A DNA stretch of 64,000 nt from Streptomyces cirratus (lineage in GTDB: Bacteria > Actinomycetota > Actinomycetes > Streptomycetales > Streptomycetaceae), in contig NZ_BMVP01000017.1 of NCBI RefSeq assembly GCF_014650775.1, forward strand, positions 1 to 64,000, given 5' to 3'. This document shows positions 24,774-33,793 of the stretch, piece after piece; position 1 is the first letter of the stretch, and every line of letters begins with the position of its first letter. The notes under the pieces are model-generated. The model worked only from the letters and a program-made list of their open reading frames with translations, was not told where the DNA came from and did no database searches. The position numbers were made by a program, and so were the translations under genes.

Positions 24774-26210
24774 ATGGCTTCCCAGGTACTCGTCGCCGCG
24801 AACCGCGGCCCCCTCTCGTACGCCCACGCCCCCGACGGCACCCTCAGCGCCCGGCGCGGCGGGGGCGGTCTCGTCTCCGGACTGTCCGCGGCGCTCGCGG
24901 AGCAGCCGGACGCGGTGTGGATCTGCGCGGCGCTGTCGGAGGGCGACCGGGAAGCGGTGCGGCGCGGGGTCTCCGAGCCGGGTGTCCGGATGCTGGACAT
25001 CGATCCCGCGGTGTACGACGCCGCGTACAACGGCATCGCGAACTCGGTGCTCTGGTTCACCCACCACCACCTGTACGACATCCCGCGCGAGCCGGTCTTC
25101 GACGCGGAGTTCCGGCGGCGCTGGGACGCGTACGTCCTGTACAACCGGGCCTTCGCGGACGCGCTGGCGGCGGAGGCGGGCCAGGGCGCGGCGGTGCTGG
25201 TGCAGGACTACCAGCTGGCGCTGGTGCCGGGGATGCTGCGCGTGCTGCGGCCCGACCTGCGGATCGCGCACTTCACGCACACCCCGTGGGCCTCCCCGGA
25301 CGTCCTGCGGATGCTGCCGCGGTACGTGGTGGAGGAGCTGACCTGGGGGATGCTCGGGGCGGACCTGCTGGGCTTCCACACCGGGGAATGGGCGCGGGCG
25401 TTCTTGTCGGCGATGCCGTTCGACGGCGCGGAGGGCAGCGCGGAGGAGGTCCGCGAGGGGATCGTGGAACACCGGCGGGAGTCGGTGTGGGCGAGGCGCA
25501 CGACGGAGGTACGGGCGTTCCCGCTGGGCGTGGACGGGGACGACCTGCGGGCGCTGGCGCACCGGCCGGAGGTCGACGACAAGCTGGCGGGGCTGCGGGC
25601 GGAGGTCGGGGACCGCAAGACGATCGTCCGGGTGGACCGGACGGAGCTGTCGAAGAACATCCTGCGCGGCCTGCTGGCGTACCGGGAGCTGCTGATGACG
25701 CACCCGGAATGGCGGGAGCGGGTGGTGCACATGGCGTCGGCGTATCCCTCGCGGCAGGACCTGGCGGTGTACCGGGAGTACACGGCGGCGGTCCGGGAGC
25801 TGGCGGCGCAGATCAACGCGGAGCTGGGGACGGCGGACTGGCAGCCGGTGCTGGTGTCGGTGGAGGACGACTTCGCGCGCTCGCTGGCGGCGTACCGGAT
25901 GGCGGACGTGGCGCTGGTGAACCCCGTCCGGGACGGGATGAACCTGGTGGCTAAGGAGATCCCGGTGGTGTCGGAGGCGGGGTGCGCGCTGGTGCTGTCG
26001 ACGGGGGCGGGAGCGTACGAGGAGCTCCGCTCGGATGCGCTGACGGTGAACCCGTACGACGTGTCGGAGACGGCCGCGGCGTTGCACGCTGCGCTGGCGA
26101 TGCCGGATGCGGAGCGCGCGGAACGCACGAAGCGCCTCTCCTCGGCCGCCACCGCCCTCCCCCCTACGTCCTGGTTCACGGCCCAACTCACGACCCTCCA
26201 GTCCCCCTGA
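24774..26210 (+). CDS. otsA: Trehalose-6-phosphate synthase (GT20)
   Basis: 478 residues. Family motifs in order: NRGPLSY near the N-terminus, the glycine loop GGGGLVSGL, FTHHHLYD, VQDYQLALVPGML, HFTHTPWASPD, RVDRTELSKNILRGL and NPVRDGMNLVAKE. It joins glucose from a nucleotide sugar to glucose-6-phosphate. The phosphatase partner OtsB lies convergently across a 632-base repeat-rich gap. The pairing with a GpgS-type enzyme makes this a compatible-solute locus. The C-terminus lacks a fused phosphatase domain. Confidence 0.93.
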   Translation: MASQVLVAANRGPLSYAHAPDGTLSARRGGGGLVSGLSAALAEQPDAVWICAALSEGDREAVRRGVSEPGVRMLDIDPAVYDAAYNGIANSVLWFTHHHLYDIPREPVFDAEFRRRWDAYVLYNRAFADALAAEAGQGAAVLVQDYQLALVPGMLRVLRPDLRIAHFTHTPWASPDVLRMLPRYVVEELTWGMLGADLLGFHTGEWARAFLSAMPFDGAEGSAEEVREGIVEHRRESVWARRTTEVRAFPLGVDGDDLRALAHRPEVDDKLAGLRAEVGDRKTIVRVDRTELSKNILRGLLAYRELLMTHPEWRERVVHMASAYPSRQDLAVYREYTAAVRELAAQINAELGTADWQPVLVSVEDDFARSLAAYRMADVALVNPVRDGMNLVAKEIPVVSEAGCALVLSTGAGAYEELRSDALTVNPYDVSETAAALHAALAMPDAERAERTKRLSSAATALPPTSWFTAQLTTLQSP

Positions 26211-26842
26211 CCCCAGCCCTCCCCCGGGCCCCACCGGCGTTTGAGGCGCGGGCCCGGGCAGAGCCCAGGGAACCCCCTCCAGCCCCGCCGGGACGGCAAC
26301 TCCAGCCCCGCCGGCGTTTGAGGCGCGGGTCCGGGCGAAGGCCAGGGGCCCCCTCCAGCCCTGCCGGCACGGCAACTCCAGCCCCGCCGGCGTTTGAGGC
26401 GCGGGTCTGGGCAGAGCCCAGGAGCCCCCTCCAGCCCCGCCGGCGTTTGAGGCGCGGGCCCGGGCGAAGCCCAGGGAACGGTGGAAGGGCGGGTAGGGGA
26501 CGGCTCCGCGCAGCGGCAACCCGGGCTGCGCCCGGGCTTGCGGGGCTCCGCCCCACACCCCGCGCCTCAAACGCCGGCGAGGCTGAAAAGGGCCGCGGCC
26601 GCCAAGGAGGCCGGCCTCCGCCCACACCCCTCGCCGCAGGCAAGGCAGAACCGGCCGAGCCTTGGGGGCCGCGCCGCGCGGCGAAGTAGAACCGCCCTGG
26701 GCCCCGGGGGCCCGCCCCGCACCGCAGGCAAGGCAGAACCGGCCCGGCCCAGGGGGCCGCCCCGCAGCGGACGGCAGAACCGGCCCGGGCCCCGGGGGCC
26801 CGCCCCGCGCCTCAGACGCCGGCCAGGCGAAACGCCCGGAGG
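26211..26842. repeat. Repeat-filled gap between otsA and otsB
   Basis: No gene seen. Four direct copies of CCGGCGTTTGAGGCGCGGG start at 26234, 26311, 26387 and 26440. An exact inverted copy lies at 26559-26577 and a near-inverted copy at about 26805-26822. Around them are longer shared blocks (CTCCAGCCCCGCC; GGGCxxAGCCCAGG). A second set repeats GCAGAACCGGCC with CCCCGGGGGCCCGCCCC at about 26640-26800. The inverted copies could fold into large hairpins that end transcription from both convergent genes. Degenerate relatives recur at 41860-41945. Confidence 0.8.
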
Positions 26843-27694
26843 TCAGCCCCGCAGGGCCGCCGCCAGGGTGGCCAGGAACGCGGCCACCTCCGCCGGCCCC
26901 GGGAGGACCAGGTCCGCACGGGAGGCCAGCTCCGGGACCTCCGACGAGCTGCAGACCAGCAGCCCCGGCAACCCCTCCGCCCGCCGCTTCTCGACGGCGG
27001 CATACGCCGCGAGGTCCCCCAGGTCGTCACCCGCGTACAGCACCGCCTCCGCGCCGACCTCCTCCAGGTACTCCGTCAGGGCGACGCCCTTGTCCATCCC
27101 CGGCGGCCGCAACTCCAGCACCGCCCGCCCCGGCTCCACCACCAGCCCGTGCCGCGCCGCCAGCTCCGCCAGCGGCTCCCGCAGCGCTTCGAAGGCGGCC
27201 TCCGGATCCTCCGCCCGCCGGGTGTGGACGGCCAGCGCCCGGCCCTTCTCCTCGATCCAGGTCCCCCGCCACGCCCCGATCGACTCCAGGAACCCCGGCA
27301 GCTCGGCCCGTACGGCCGCCACCCCCGGGTGCTCGGCGGGCGCGTGGACGAGCCCGCTGACGGCGTCCCACCGCTCGGCCCCGTAGTGCCCGAGGACGAC
27401 GAGGTGTTCCAGCCCCGGGACCCCGGCGAACCCGCCGTGCCGCACGGCGACCCCGGCCGGCCGGCCGGTCACGACGGCCACGGCCAGCACCTGCGGCGCG
27501 AGCGCCGCCAGCGCGGGTACGGCGTCCGGGTGGGCGCGCGCCTGGTCCGGGTCGGGAACGATGTCGGCGAGGGTGCCGTCGAAGTCGAGGGCTACGACGG
27601 ATCGGCGCGGCGCCCGGAGGAGGGCTTCGAGTCCCTCGCGACCGGCGGCGGTGGCGGGCACGGGCATCGGCGTATCGTGCGCATGGCTCCCCAT
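26843..27694 (-). CDS. otsB: Trehalose-6-phosphate phosphatase
   Basis: 283 residues, HAD superfamily. Motif I is VVALDFDGTLADIV (about 33-46, with the nucleophile and acid Asp), followed by VVTGRPAG, LVVLGHYGAERWD and motif IV YAGDDLGDLAAY. It dephosphorylates trehalose-6-phosphate to trehalose. The start may be the ATG 27694 or the internal ATG nine codons later (MPVPATAAG). It is downstream of, and in the same direction as, a DUF3263 gene. Confidence 0.92.
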   Translation of the reverse strand: MGSHAHDTPMPVPATAAGREGLEALLRAPRRSVVALDFDGTLADIVPDPDQARAHPDAVPALAALAPQVLAVAVVTGRPAGVAVRHGGFAGVPGLEHLVVLGHYGAERWDAVSGLVHAPAEHPGVAAVRAELPGFLESIGAWRGTWIEEKGRALAVHTRRAEDPEAAFEALREPLAELAARHGLVVEPGRAVLELRPPGMDKGVALTEYLEEVGAEAVLYAGDDLGDLAAYAAVEKRRAEGLPGLLVCSSSEVPELASRADLVLPGPAEVAAFLATLAAALRG

Positions 27695-27727
27695 AGGGAC
27701 GACCCTAACGGTCCAGTCGTACGACTG

Positions 27728-27964
27728 CTATCGCCGGGCCCGCTGCGCCGCGCGGATCCGCCGGAGCCGGTTGACGGTGCCCGGCGCGTGCTCCAGGGCC
27801 CGCGGGTCGTCCATGAGGGCGTTGAGCAGCTGGTAGTACCGGACCGGGGTCATCCCCAGCCCTTCCCGGATGGCCCGTTCCTTGGCTCCGGGCCCGGACC
27901 AGGTTCGTCCCTCGTACGCGAGCACGGCGGCCTCGGCGGCCGTCAATCGCCCGTCGTCCGTCAT
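27728..27964 (-). CDS. DUF3263 protein
   Basis: 78 residues. The core AAVLAYEGRTWSGPGAKERAIREGLGMTPVRYYQLLNALMDDPRALEHAPGTVNRLRRIR region is characteristic of the actinobacterial DUF3263 family, a small helical, probably DNA-binding protein (helix-turn-helix-like around GMTPVRYYQLLNAL). Function unknown. It ends 33 bases before the otsB start and may be co-transcribed with it. Confidence 0.87.
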   Translation of the reverse strand: MTDDGRLTAAEAAVLAYEGRTWSGPGAKERAIREGLGMTPVRYYQLLNALMDDPRALEHAPGTVNRLRRIRAAQRARR

Positions 27965-28048
27965 ACGGCCAGATTAACGCCGCCCACCGACACGCCCCCG
28001 GCCGCCCTCAGGCTGCCTCGGGGCCGCCTCGGCGCCCGGCGCCCACCC

Positions 28049-29353
28049 TCAGCGCCCGGCGTCCGCCTTGCGCGCCGCCAGCGCGATGTCACCGAGGACC
28101 TTCTCCGGCCGGCCGCCCGGCTGGACCACCTTGCCGATGTTCTGCTTGACGTCCTCGCTCACACCGGCCCACGACTTCTTGCCCACGGGGTACAGCCGCG
28201 CCGTGGGCAGCGCCGTCAGGAAGGTCTTCAGCTGCGGCGCGGAGCCCCCGGTGGCGGCTTCCATCGCCCGGTAGCCGCTGGTCGTGACGGGCAGCAGGTC
28301 GTACTTGCCGGTGAACGCCGTCACGTTCTTCGCCTCGTACAGGTAGTCGAGGAACTTGCCGGTCTCCGTCTTGTGGCCGTTCTTGAAGGCCATGACCCAG
28401 TCAGCGACGCCCATCGTCGGGTGGTCGGTGCCGTCGGCCGTCGGCATCGGCACCATCCCGAACTTGATCCCCTTGCCGCCGGCCTGCTTGAGCAGGGTCG
28501 GGTGGCCGTTGAGCATGCCGACCTCGCCCCGCGCGAAGCCGTCGAAGGCGGCCTGCCGGTCGAGCTTGCCCGGCTCGACGGGGCCGGTGAGGCCCTGGCC
28601 GACCATCTTGTCGCGCAGGAACTCGAACGTCTTGACGTTCTCCGGGGAGTCGATCTCGTAGCTGTCCTCGTTGTCGGTGTAGCCGCTGCCGCCGGCCAGC
28701 ATCCACATCATCGTCTCGGCCTGCGCCTCTTCCCGGCCGAGCGGCAGCGCGAAGGGGGTCTGGACGCCGGCGGCCTTGAGCTTCTTCGCGGCCGCTTCCA
28801 GGTCCGCCCAGCTCTTGGGCTGCCAGCCGCCCTTGGTGTCCTTGGGTATGACACCGGCGTCGGTGAGCAGCTTCTCGTTGTAGAAGAGCAGCCGGGTGCT
28901 GGCCACGAAGGGCATGCCGTACTGGGTCTGCCCGACCTTGCCGGCGTCGGCGAGCGGCGCGAGGAAGTCGGCCTCGGTCTGCACGGAGAGCAGTTCCTCG
29001 GCGGAGTAGAGCTTGCCGGCTCCCGCGTAGTCGGCGTAGGCGCCGATCTGCGCGATGTCGGGGGCCTTGTGCGCCTTGACCATCTCGGCGACCTTGGCGT
29101 CGACCTCGGTCCAGGAGTAGACGCTGACCTCGACGTTGACGCCGGGGTGGGTCTTCTCGAAGGAGCTTGCGAGGTCCTTCCAGTAGGTGGTGGAGGAGTT
29201 CTGCGGATTGTCGCCGTAGTCGGCCGCCACGACCCGCAGGGTCACCTCGTTGTTCCCGGTGAGGCCCTGCACGGTTCCACAGCCCGTCAGCGTCACGGCG
29301 GTCAGGCACAGCGCTGCCCCGGTCGCGGCCAGGCTCAGGTAACGGCCCTTCAC
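28049..29353 (-). CDS. ABC transporter sugar-binding lipoprotein
   Basis: 434 residues, family-1 solute-binding protein. The lipobox LTGC places the lipid-modified Cys at C25. The mature part begins with VTLRVVAADYGDNPQ and contains the W-D-LEAAAKKL and FARGEVGMLNGHP regions typical of sugar binders. No permease genes adjoin it, so it must work with a transporter encoded elsewhere, probably energised by MsiK. It diverges from nagK across a region with two DasR-like sites, which suggests an amino sugar or chito-oligosaccharide as ligand; that specificity is inferred. Confidence 0.9.
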   Translation of the reverse strand: MKGRYLSLAATGAALCLTAVTLTGCGTVQGLTGNNEVTLRVVAADYGDNPQNSSTTYWKDLASSFEKTHPGVNVEVSVYSWTEVDAKVAEMVKAHKAPDIAQIGAYADYAGAGKLYSAEELLSVQTEADFLAPLADAGKVGQTQYGMPFVASTRLLFYNEKLLTDAGVIPKDTKGGWQPKSWADLEAAAKKLKAAGVQTPFALPLGREEAQAETMMWMLAGGSGYTDNEDSYEIDSPENVKTFEFLRDKMVGQGLTGPVEPGKLDRQAAFDGFARGEVGMLNGHPTLLKQAGGKGIKFGMVPMPTADGTDHPTMGVADWVMAFKNGHKTETGKFLDYLYEAKNVTAFTGKYDLLPVTTSGYRAMEAATGGSAPQLKTFLTALPTARLYPVGKKSWAGVSEDVKQNIGKVVQPGGRPEKVLGDIALAARKADAGR

Positions 29354-29391
29354 AGTTCTGATCCACCCCTTGTCGTACCTACTATTCGTCG

Positions 29392-29407
29392 TAAGGTCTA
29401 CACCACT
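29392..29407 (-). promoter_or_regulatory. Candidate DasR (dre) site before the binding-protein gene
   Basis: TAAGGTCTACACCACT matches 12 of 16 consensus positions (nine of ten in the GGTCTAGACC core). It lies 39-54 bases before the binding-protein ATG, a good repressor position, and within 165 bases of the divergent nagK start. Confidence 0.7.
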
Positions 29408-29509
29408 TTCGGGCTGCTTGACATCCGGAACGCGCCGCCGGTCCGGACCGTGTCCGGACCGTTGCCGGAGCGGGCTCCCGGATTTGTATGGCCGCTCAAC
29501 ATTCCTCCC

Positions 29510-29525
29510 AATGGACTAGACCTTT
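29510..29525 (+). promoter_or_regulatory. Candidate DasR (dre) site before nagK
   Basis: AATGGACTAGACCTTT matches 12 of 16 consensus positions, nine of ten in the core. It ends 28 bases before the GTG start of nagK, near the expected transcription start. NagK-NagA control by DasR and GlcN-6-P is established in Streptomyces. Confidence 0.75.
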
Positions 29526-29553
29526 GCCTCCCGAGCACGCGAGACTGTCTTCT

Positions 29554-30495
29554 GTGAAACCCGTGAAACACGTCATCGCCCTCGATGTGGGCGGCACCGG
29601 GATGAAGGCCGCCCTCATCGCCGGGGACGGCTCCCTGCTGCACGAGGCGCGCCGCGCCACCGGCCGCGAGCGGGGCCCCGAAGCCGTCGTCGAGACGATC
29701 CTCGGCTTCGCCGCCGAACTCCTCGCCCACGGGCGCGAGCACTTCGGCCGGGCCGCCTCGGCCGCCGGCGTCGCCGTCCCCGGCATCGTCGACGCCGAGA
29801 ACGGGACCGCCGTCTACGCGGCCAACCTCGGCTGGCGCGACGTACCGATGCGCGAGCTGCTCAGCACGCGCCTCGGCGGCATCCCGGTGGCCCTCGGGCA
29901 CGACGTACGCACGGGCGGTCTCGCCGAAGGCCGCATCGGCGCCGGCCGGGACGCCGACCGGTTCCTCTTCGTCCCGCTCGGAACCGGCATCGCCGGCGCC
30001 ATCGGCCTGGCCGGCCGCATCGAGGCGGGCGCCCACGGCTACGCGGGCGAGATCGGCCACATCGTGGTCCGCCCCGGCGGGCCGGCCTGCGGCTGCGGCC
30101 AGTACGGCTGCCTGGAGACCCTCGCCTCCGCCTCCGCCGTCAGCCGCGCCTGGGCCGCCGCCAGCGGCGACCCCGACGCCGACGCCGCGCACTGCGCCAA
30201 GGCCGTCCGATCCGGCGACGCCCGCGCCCGGGAGGTGTGGCTGGCCGCCATCGGCGCCCTCGCCGACGGGCTGGTCACGGCGATCACCCTGCTGGACCCG
30301 CGCACGGTGATCATCGGTGGCGGGCTCGCGGAGGCGGGAGAAACCTTGTTCACACCACTTCGGACGGCCGTGGAGGAGCGCGTGACGTTCCAGCGGCTGC
30401 CCGAGATCGTTCCGGCGGCCCTCGGGGACACCGCCGGATGCCTGGGCGCAGGGCTGCTCGCCTGGGACCTACTCGCCACGGAGGTACCTGCCTGA
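29554..30495 (+). CDS. nagK: ROK-family N-acetylglucosamine kinase
   Basis: 313 residues from GTG 29554. ATP loop ALDVGGTGMKAAL (about 9-21), catalytic region NLGWRDVPM ... GHDVRTGG, and the ROK zinc motif H169...CGCGQYGC (C179, C181, C186). It phosphorylates GlcNAc released inside the cell to GlcNAc-6-P, the NagA substrate. The longer frame start at 29488 would run through the dre site, so the GTG is preferred. Its TGA overlaps the nagA ATG by one base. The gene could also be a glucokinase-like ROK kinase, but the nagA fusion of reading frames argues for GlcNAc. Confidence 0.9.
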   Translation: MKPVKHVIALDVGGTGMKAALIAGDGSLLHEARRATGRERGPEAVVETILGFAAELLAHGREHFGRAASAAGVAVPGIVDAENGTAVYAANLGWRDVPMRELLSTRLGGIPVALGHDVRTGGLAEGRIGAGRDADRFLFVPLGTGIAGAIGLAGRIEAGAHGYAGEIGHIVVRPGGPACGCGQYGCLETLASASAVSRAWAAASGDPDADAAHCAKAVRSGDARAREVWLAAIGALADGLVTAITLLDPRTVIIGGGLAEAGETLFTPLRTAVEERVTFQRLPEIVPAALGDTAGCLGAGLLAWDLLATEVPA

Positions 30496-31646
30496 TGGCC
30501 GCAAGCACACAGAGCACTGTTCTGTCCGGTGCCAAGGTGGTGCTGCCCACCGGGACCGTGGCGGGCGGCCGCGTCATCGTCGACGGCGAGCGGATCGCGG
30601 GCAGCGCATCCCCGGGCACGCCCGTCGCCGACCTCACCGGGCACTGGATCGTCCCCGGCTTCGTGGACATGCACAACCACGGCGGCGGCGGCGCCTCCTT
30701 CACCTCCGGCACCGCCGAGGAAGTCCTCAAGGGCGTACGGACCCACCGCGAGCACGGCACGACCACGCTCATCGCCTCCACCGTCACCGGCGAGCTGGAC
30801 GAACTCGCCCGGCGCGCCGGGCTCCTCGCCGAGCTGACGCAGCAGGGCGAGATCGCGGGCATCCACTTCGAGGGGCCCTTCATCAACGCCTGCCGCAAGG
30901 GTGCCCACAAGGCGGACCTGCTGCGCGACCCCGACCCGGCCGAGGTCCGCAAGCTGGTCGACGCCGCGCACGGCACCGCCCGGATGGTCACCCTCGCCAC
31001 CGAACTGCCCGGCGGCCTGGACTCCGTACGGCTGCTGGCCGAACACGGGGTCATCGCCGCGATCGGCCACACCGACGCCACCTACGACCAGACCCGCCGC
31101 GCCATCGACGCGGGCGCCACCGTCGCCACCCACCTCTACAACGCGATGCCGGGCCTCGAACACCGTGCCCCCGGCCCGATCGCCGCGCTGCTGGAGGACG
31201 AGAGGGTCACCGTCGAGCTGATCAACGACGGCACGCACCTGCATCCGGCCATGCTCGAACTGGCCTTCCACCACGCGGGCGCCCACCGCGTCGCGCTGAT
31301 CACCGACGCGATGGACGCGGCCGGCTTCGGCGACGGCACCTACCACCTCGGGCCGCTGGAGGTCGAGGTCAAGGACGGCGTCGCCCGCCTCGTGGAGGGC
31401 GGCTCGATCGCCGGGTCCACACTGACCCTGGACACCGCCTTCAAGCGCGCGGTGACCGTCGACCGGCTGCCCGTCGAATCGGTGGTCCAGGCCATCTCCG
31501 CCAACCCGGCCAAGCTGATCGGCCTGTACGACCAGGTCGGCTCGCTGGAGCCCGGCAAGTACGCCGACCTCGTCGTACTGGACGCCTCCTTCGAGCTCAA
31601 GGGCGTCATGCGGCGCGGCGAATGGATCGTCAACCCCGGCGTCTGA
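30495..31646 (+). CDS. nagA: N-acetylglucosamine-6-phosphate deacetylase
   Basis: 383 residues. Metal ligands and catalytic residues: H60 and H62 in DMHNHGGGG, E126 in HFEGPFIN, H192 in IGHTDATY, H213 in ATHLYNAMPG and catalytic D271 in ITDAMDAAG. It removes the acetyl group to give GlcN-6-P, the DasR effector. It starts on the last base of the nagK stop (TGATG), so translation is coupled. It also processes the GlcNAc-6-P made by MurQ upstream in the window. Confidence 0.96.
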   Translation: MAASTQSTVLSGAKVVLPTGTVAGGRVIVDGERIAGSASPGTPVADLTGHWIVPGFVDMHNHGGGGASFTSGTAEEVLKGVRTHREHGTTTLIASTVTGELDELARRAGLLAELTQQGEIAGIHFEGPFINACRKGAHKADLLRDPDPAEVRKLVDAAHGTARMVTLATELPGGLDSVRLLAEHGVIAAIGHTDATYDQTRRAIDAGATVATHLYNAMPGLEHRAPGPIAALLEDERVTVELINDGTHLHPAMLELAFHHAGAHRVALITDAMDAAGFGDGTYHLGPLEVEVKDGVARLVEGGSIAGSTLTLDTAFKRAVTVDRLPVESVVQAISANPAKLIGLYDQVGSLEPGKYADLVVLDASFELKGVMRRGEWIVNPGV

Positions 31647-31747
31647 GGCGCCGATCGGCTGGACGGTGACGGGCCGTCGCCCCGCGGACTGGGCGGACGG
31701 CCCGCGGTTTGGCATGATCCCGGCACACACCAAGACCGGGGCTGACC

Positions 31748-32674
31748 ATGATCCTCACCGTGACCCTCAACGCCGCGCTCGACGTCACCTACCGGGTGCC
31801 GCGGCTGCTTCCGCACACCTCGCACCGGGTCACCGGCGCGACCGAACGCCCCGGCGGCAAGGGCGTCAACGTCGCCCGCGTACTCGCCGCACTGGGCCAC
31901 CAGGTCACGGCGACCGGCTTCGCGGGCGGGGCGGTGGGCGCGGTCGTACGGGAACTGCTGGCCGCCGACCCCGGCGTGACGGACGCCCTGGTGCCCTGCG
32001 CGGACACCACCCGGCGCACCCTGGCCGTCGTCGACGAAGCATCCGGCGACACCACCCAGTTCAACGAACCGGGCCCGCAGATCACTCCCGCGGAATGGGC
32101 CCGGTTCCTGACCCGCTACGAGGAACTCCTGGCCGGGGCCCGCGCGGTCGCGCTGTGCGGGAGCCTGCCGCCGGGCGTGCCGGTGGGCGCGTACGCCGTA
32201 CTCGTCCGCACCGCCCGCGCCGCCGGGATCCCCGTCCTGCTGGACACCAGCGGCGAAGCACTGCGCCGGGGCGTCGCCGCCCGCCCCGAGATGATCAAGC
32301 CGAACGCCGCCGAGCTGGCCGAGCTGACCGGCTCCCGAGACCCGCTGCCCGCCACCCGCGACGCCCGCCGCCGCGGCGCCCACGCGGTGGTCACCTCCCT
32401 CGGCCCGGCCGGCCTGCTCGCCGCCACCGCCGACGGCACCTGGCAGGCCGCCCCGCCCCGCCCGCTCAGCGGCAACCCCACCGGAGCCGGTGACTCCGCC
32501 GTCGCGGGCCTGCTCTCGGCCCTGACCGAGGGGCTGGACTGGCCGGCCCGCCTCACCCGCGCCGTCGCACTCTCGGCGGCAACCGTGCACGCCCCGGCGG
32601 CGGGAGAGTTCGACCCCCGCACCTACGAAGAGGTGCGGGGGTCGGTGAAGGTGACGGCCGGTCAGGCCGGTTGA
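31748..32674 (+). CDS. PfkB-family hexose kinase (1-phosphofructokinase-like)
   Basis: 308 residues. Opening ILTVTLNAALDVTYRVP and the sugar-binding GGKGVNVARVLAALG (36-50) are typical of FruK/LacC. The C-terminal anion hole and catalytic base are in GNPTGAGDSAVAGLL. Fructose-1-phosphate or tagatose-6-phosphate kinase activity is likely. It begins 101 bases after nagA in the same direction and may be read with it, although no fruA permease or NagB adjoins. ATG 31748 follows GGGGCTGACC. Confidence 0.88.
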   Translation: MILTVTLNAALDVTYRVPRLLPHTSHRVTGATERPGGKGVNVARVLAALGHQVTATGFAGGAVGAVVRELLAADPGVTDALVPCADTTRRTLAVVDEASGDTTQFNEPGPQITPAEWARFLTRYEELLAGARAVALCGSLPPGVPVGAYAVLVRTARAAGIPVLLDTSGEALRRGVAARPEMIKPNAAELAELTGSRDPLPATRDARRRGAHAVVTSLGPAGLLAATADGTWQAAPPRPLSGNPTGAGDSAVAGLLSALTEGLDWPARLTRAVALSAATVHAPAAGEFDPRTYEEVRGSVKVTAGQAG

Positions 32675-32681
32675 CCTCCCG

Positions 32682-33725
32682 CTACGACGGCGGCCTCTGG
32701 AGCCAGAGCTGGTCGATGATGATCTCGCACTGGTTGCCCGTCTCGCACGACATCTTGACGGTGTTGGGACCCTTCTTGAGGTCCACCAGCGAGTACGTGT
32801 ACGTCCACTTGTCCCACTCGCCGGGCTTGGCCTTGGCGAAGTTGGCCATGTTTATCGGACGTTCCTGCTTCTCGTCATTGACGGTGAGCGTGGTTTTGGC
32901 GTCCTTGCCGGGAACGTTGTAGCTGATGTAGACGGCGTACTGGCCCGCCTTGGCCACGTCCAGGCTCCAGGTCAGCGCCGCGCCCGGCTGGTTGAAGTTG
33001 CCGACGTACTGGCCGCCCGCGCTCTTCGCACCGGGCACCGTGCTCGTCAGCGCCGCGCCGCCCGTCAGGGTCATGCCCGCGCCCGAGGCGTCCGCCTTGG
33101 GCAGCGGGCCGTCCGAGGGCTGCGGGGAGCCGCTCGGCTGCGGGCCCGGGGAGTTGTCCTTGGGCGCCGCCGACTGCTTGCCGGAGCCGTTCGCCTGGCC
33201 CTTGCCGTCCTTGTCGCCCTTGTCGCCGAAGGTCAGGGCCGCGCCGATGCCGATCGCCACCGCGGCCACCACCGCGATCGCCGCGATGAGCAGACCGCGA
33301 CGGCTCGACCCGCCACCGCCGCCGTGCCCGCCGTGCCCGCCGTTGCCGGGGAGCGGCTGGGCGTGCGTCTGCTGCTGCTGCTGCTGCTGCTGCTGCGGAA
33401 CGCCGTAGCCACCGGCCTGGAGCGCCTCGGGGGCCTGGTACTGGGCCTGGTAGCCCTGCTGCGCCGGTCCCTGCTGGTACGGCACGGGGCCGCGCTGGCC
33501 CCGCCGGTCGCCTACCGTGCGCACCTGGTTGTACGAGGTACGGGGCACGCCCGGCTGCGCGCCGGCCTGCCCACCGGCCGCGGGACCGGGATATCCGTAC
33601 CCACCGCCGGAACCGGGCGGGGTGGCACCGGCAGCCTGGCCGTCCGCGTAGAGGTAGCCGAACGGATCTTCGTCCTCGGGCTGGTTCGCCCCGCCGTGCG
33701 GACCGCTGTTCGCGGGCGTCGTCAT
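32682..33725 (-). CDS. Membrane-anchored protein with C-terminal carbohydrate-binding-like domain
   Basis: 347 residues. A long Gly/Pro/Gln/Tyr-rich cytoplasmic part (1-140) includes a run of nine Gln. One membrane helix follows (about 146-168, LLIAAIAVVAAVAIGIGAAL), then a Ser/Pro/Lys linker (170-210). The outer domain (about 215-345) ends WTYTYSLVDLKKGPNTVKMSCETGN...IDQLWLQ, resembling CBM6/CBM35 jellyrolls. It may hold cell-wall or exogenous sugar at the surface, fitting its place beside the amino-sugar operon with which it converges. The start ATG follows AGGAGTGACC on the coding strand. Confidence 0.78.
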   Translation of the reverse strand: MTTPANSGPHGGANQPEDEDPFGYLYADGQAAGATPPGSGGGYGYPGPAAGGQAGAQPGVPRTSYNQVRTVGDRRGQRGPVPYQQGPAQQGYQAQYQAPEALQAGGYGVPQQQQQQQQQTHAQPLPGNGGHGGHGGGGGSSRRGLLIAAIAVVAAVAIGIGAALTFGDKGDKDGKGQANGSGKQSAAPKDNSPGPQPSGSPQPSDGPLPKADASGAGMTLTGGAALTSTVPGAKSAGGQYVGNFNQPGAALTWSLDVAKAGQYAVYISYNVPGKDAKTTLTVNDEKQERPINMANFAKAKPGEWDKWTYTYSLVDLKKGPNTVKMSCETGNQCEIIIDQLWLQRPPS

Positions 33726-33793
33726 CGCAGGTCACTCCTTTCGACCCACGGGAGCCTACCCCGAACACGTGCGCCCACGGGCGGCCGATCGGC

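Noticed and set aside
26234..26577. CRISPR array for the spaced direct repeats
   Set aside because: Repeat spacing is irregular (77, 76 and 53 bases), spacers share sequence, copies occur inverted, and there are no cas genes.
24255..26627. A 790-codon minus-strand frame opposite otsA
   Set aside because: It lies antisense to an enzyme with all family motifs and has no recognisable domain or ribosome-binding site.
26188..26828. Overlapping frames in the otsA-otsB gap as genes
   Set aside because: They are translations of the intergenic repeats, giving Arg/Pro/Ala-rich sequence with repeated peptides.
33369..33395. CTG x9 tract as a slippage switch
   Set aside because: It is in frame, coding nine Gln in a disordered region, and Gln runs are common in such linkers. 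No evidence of phase variation.
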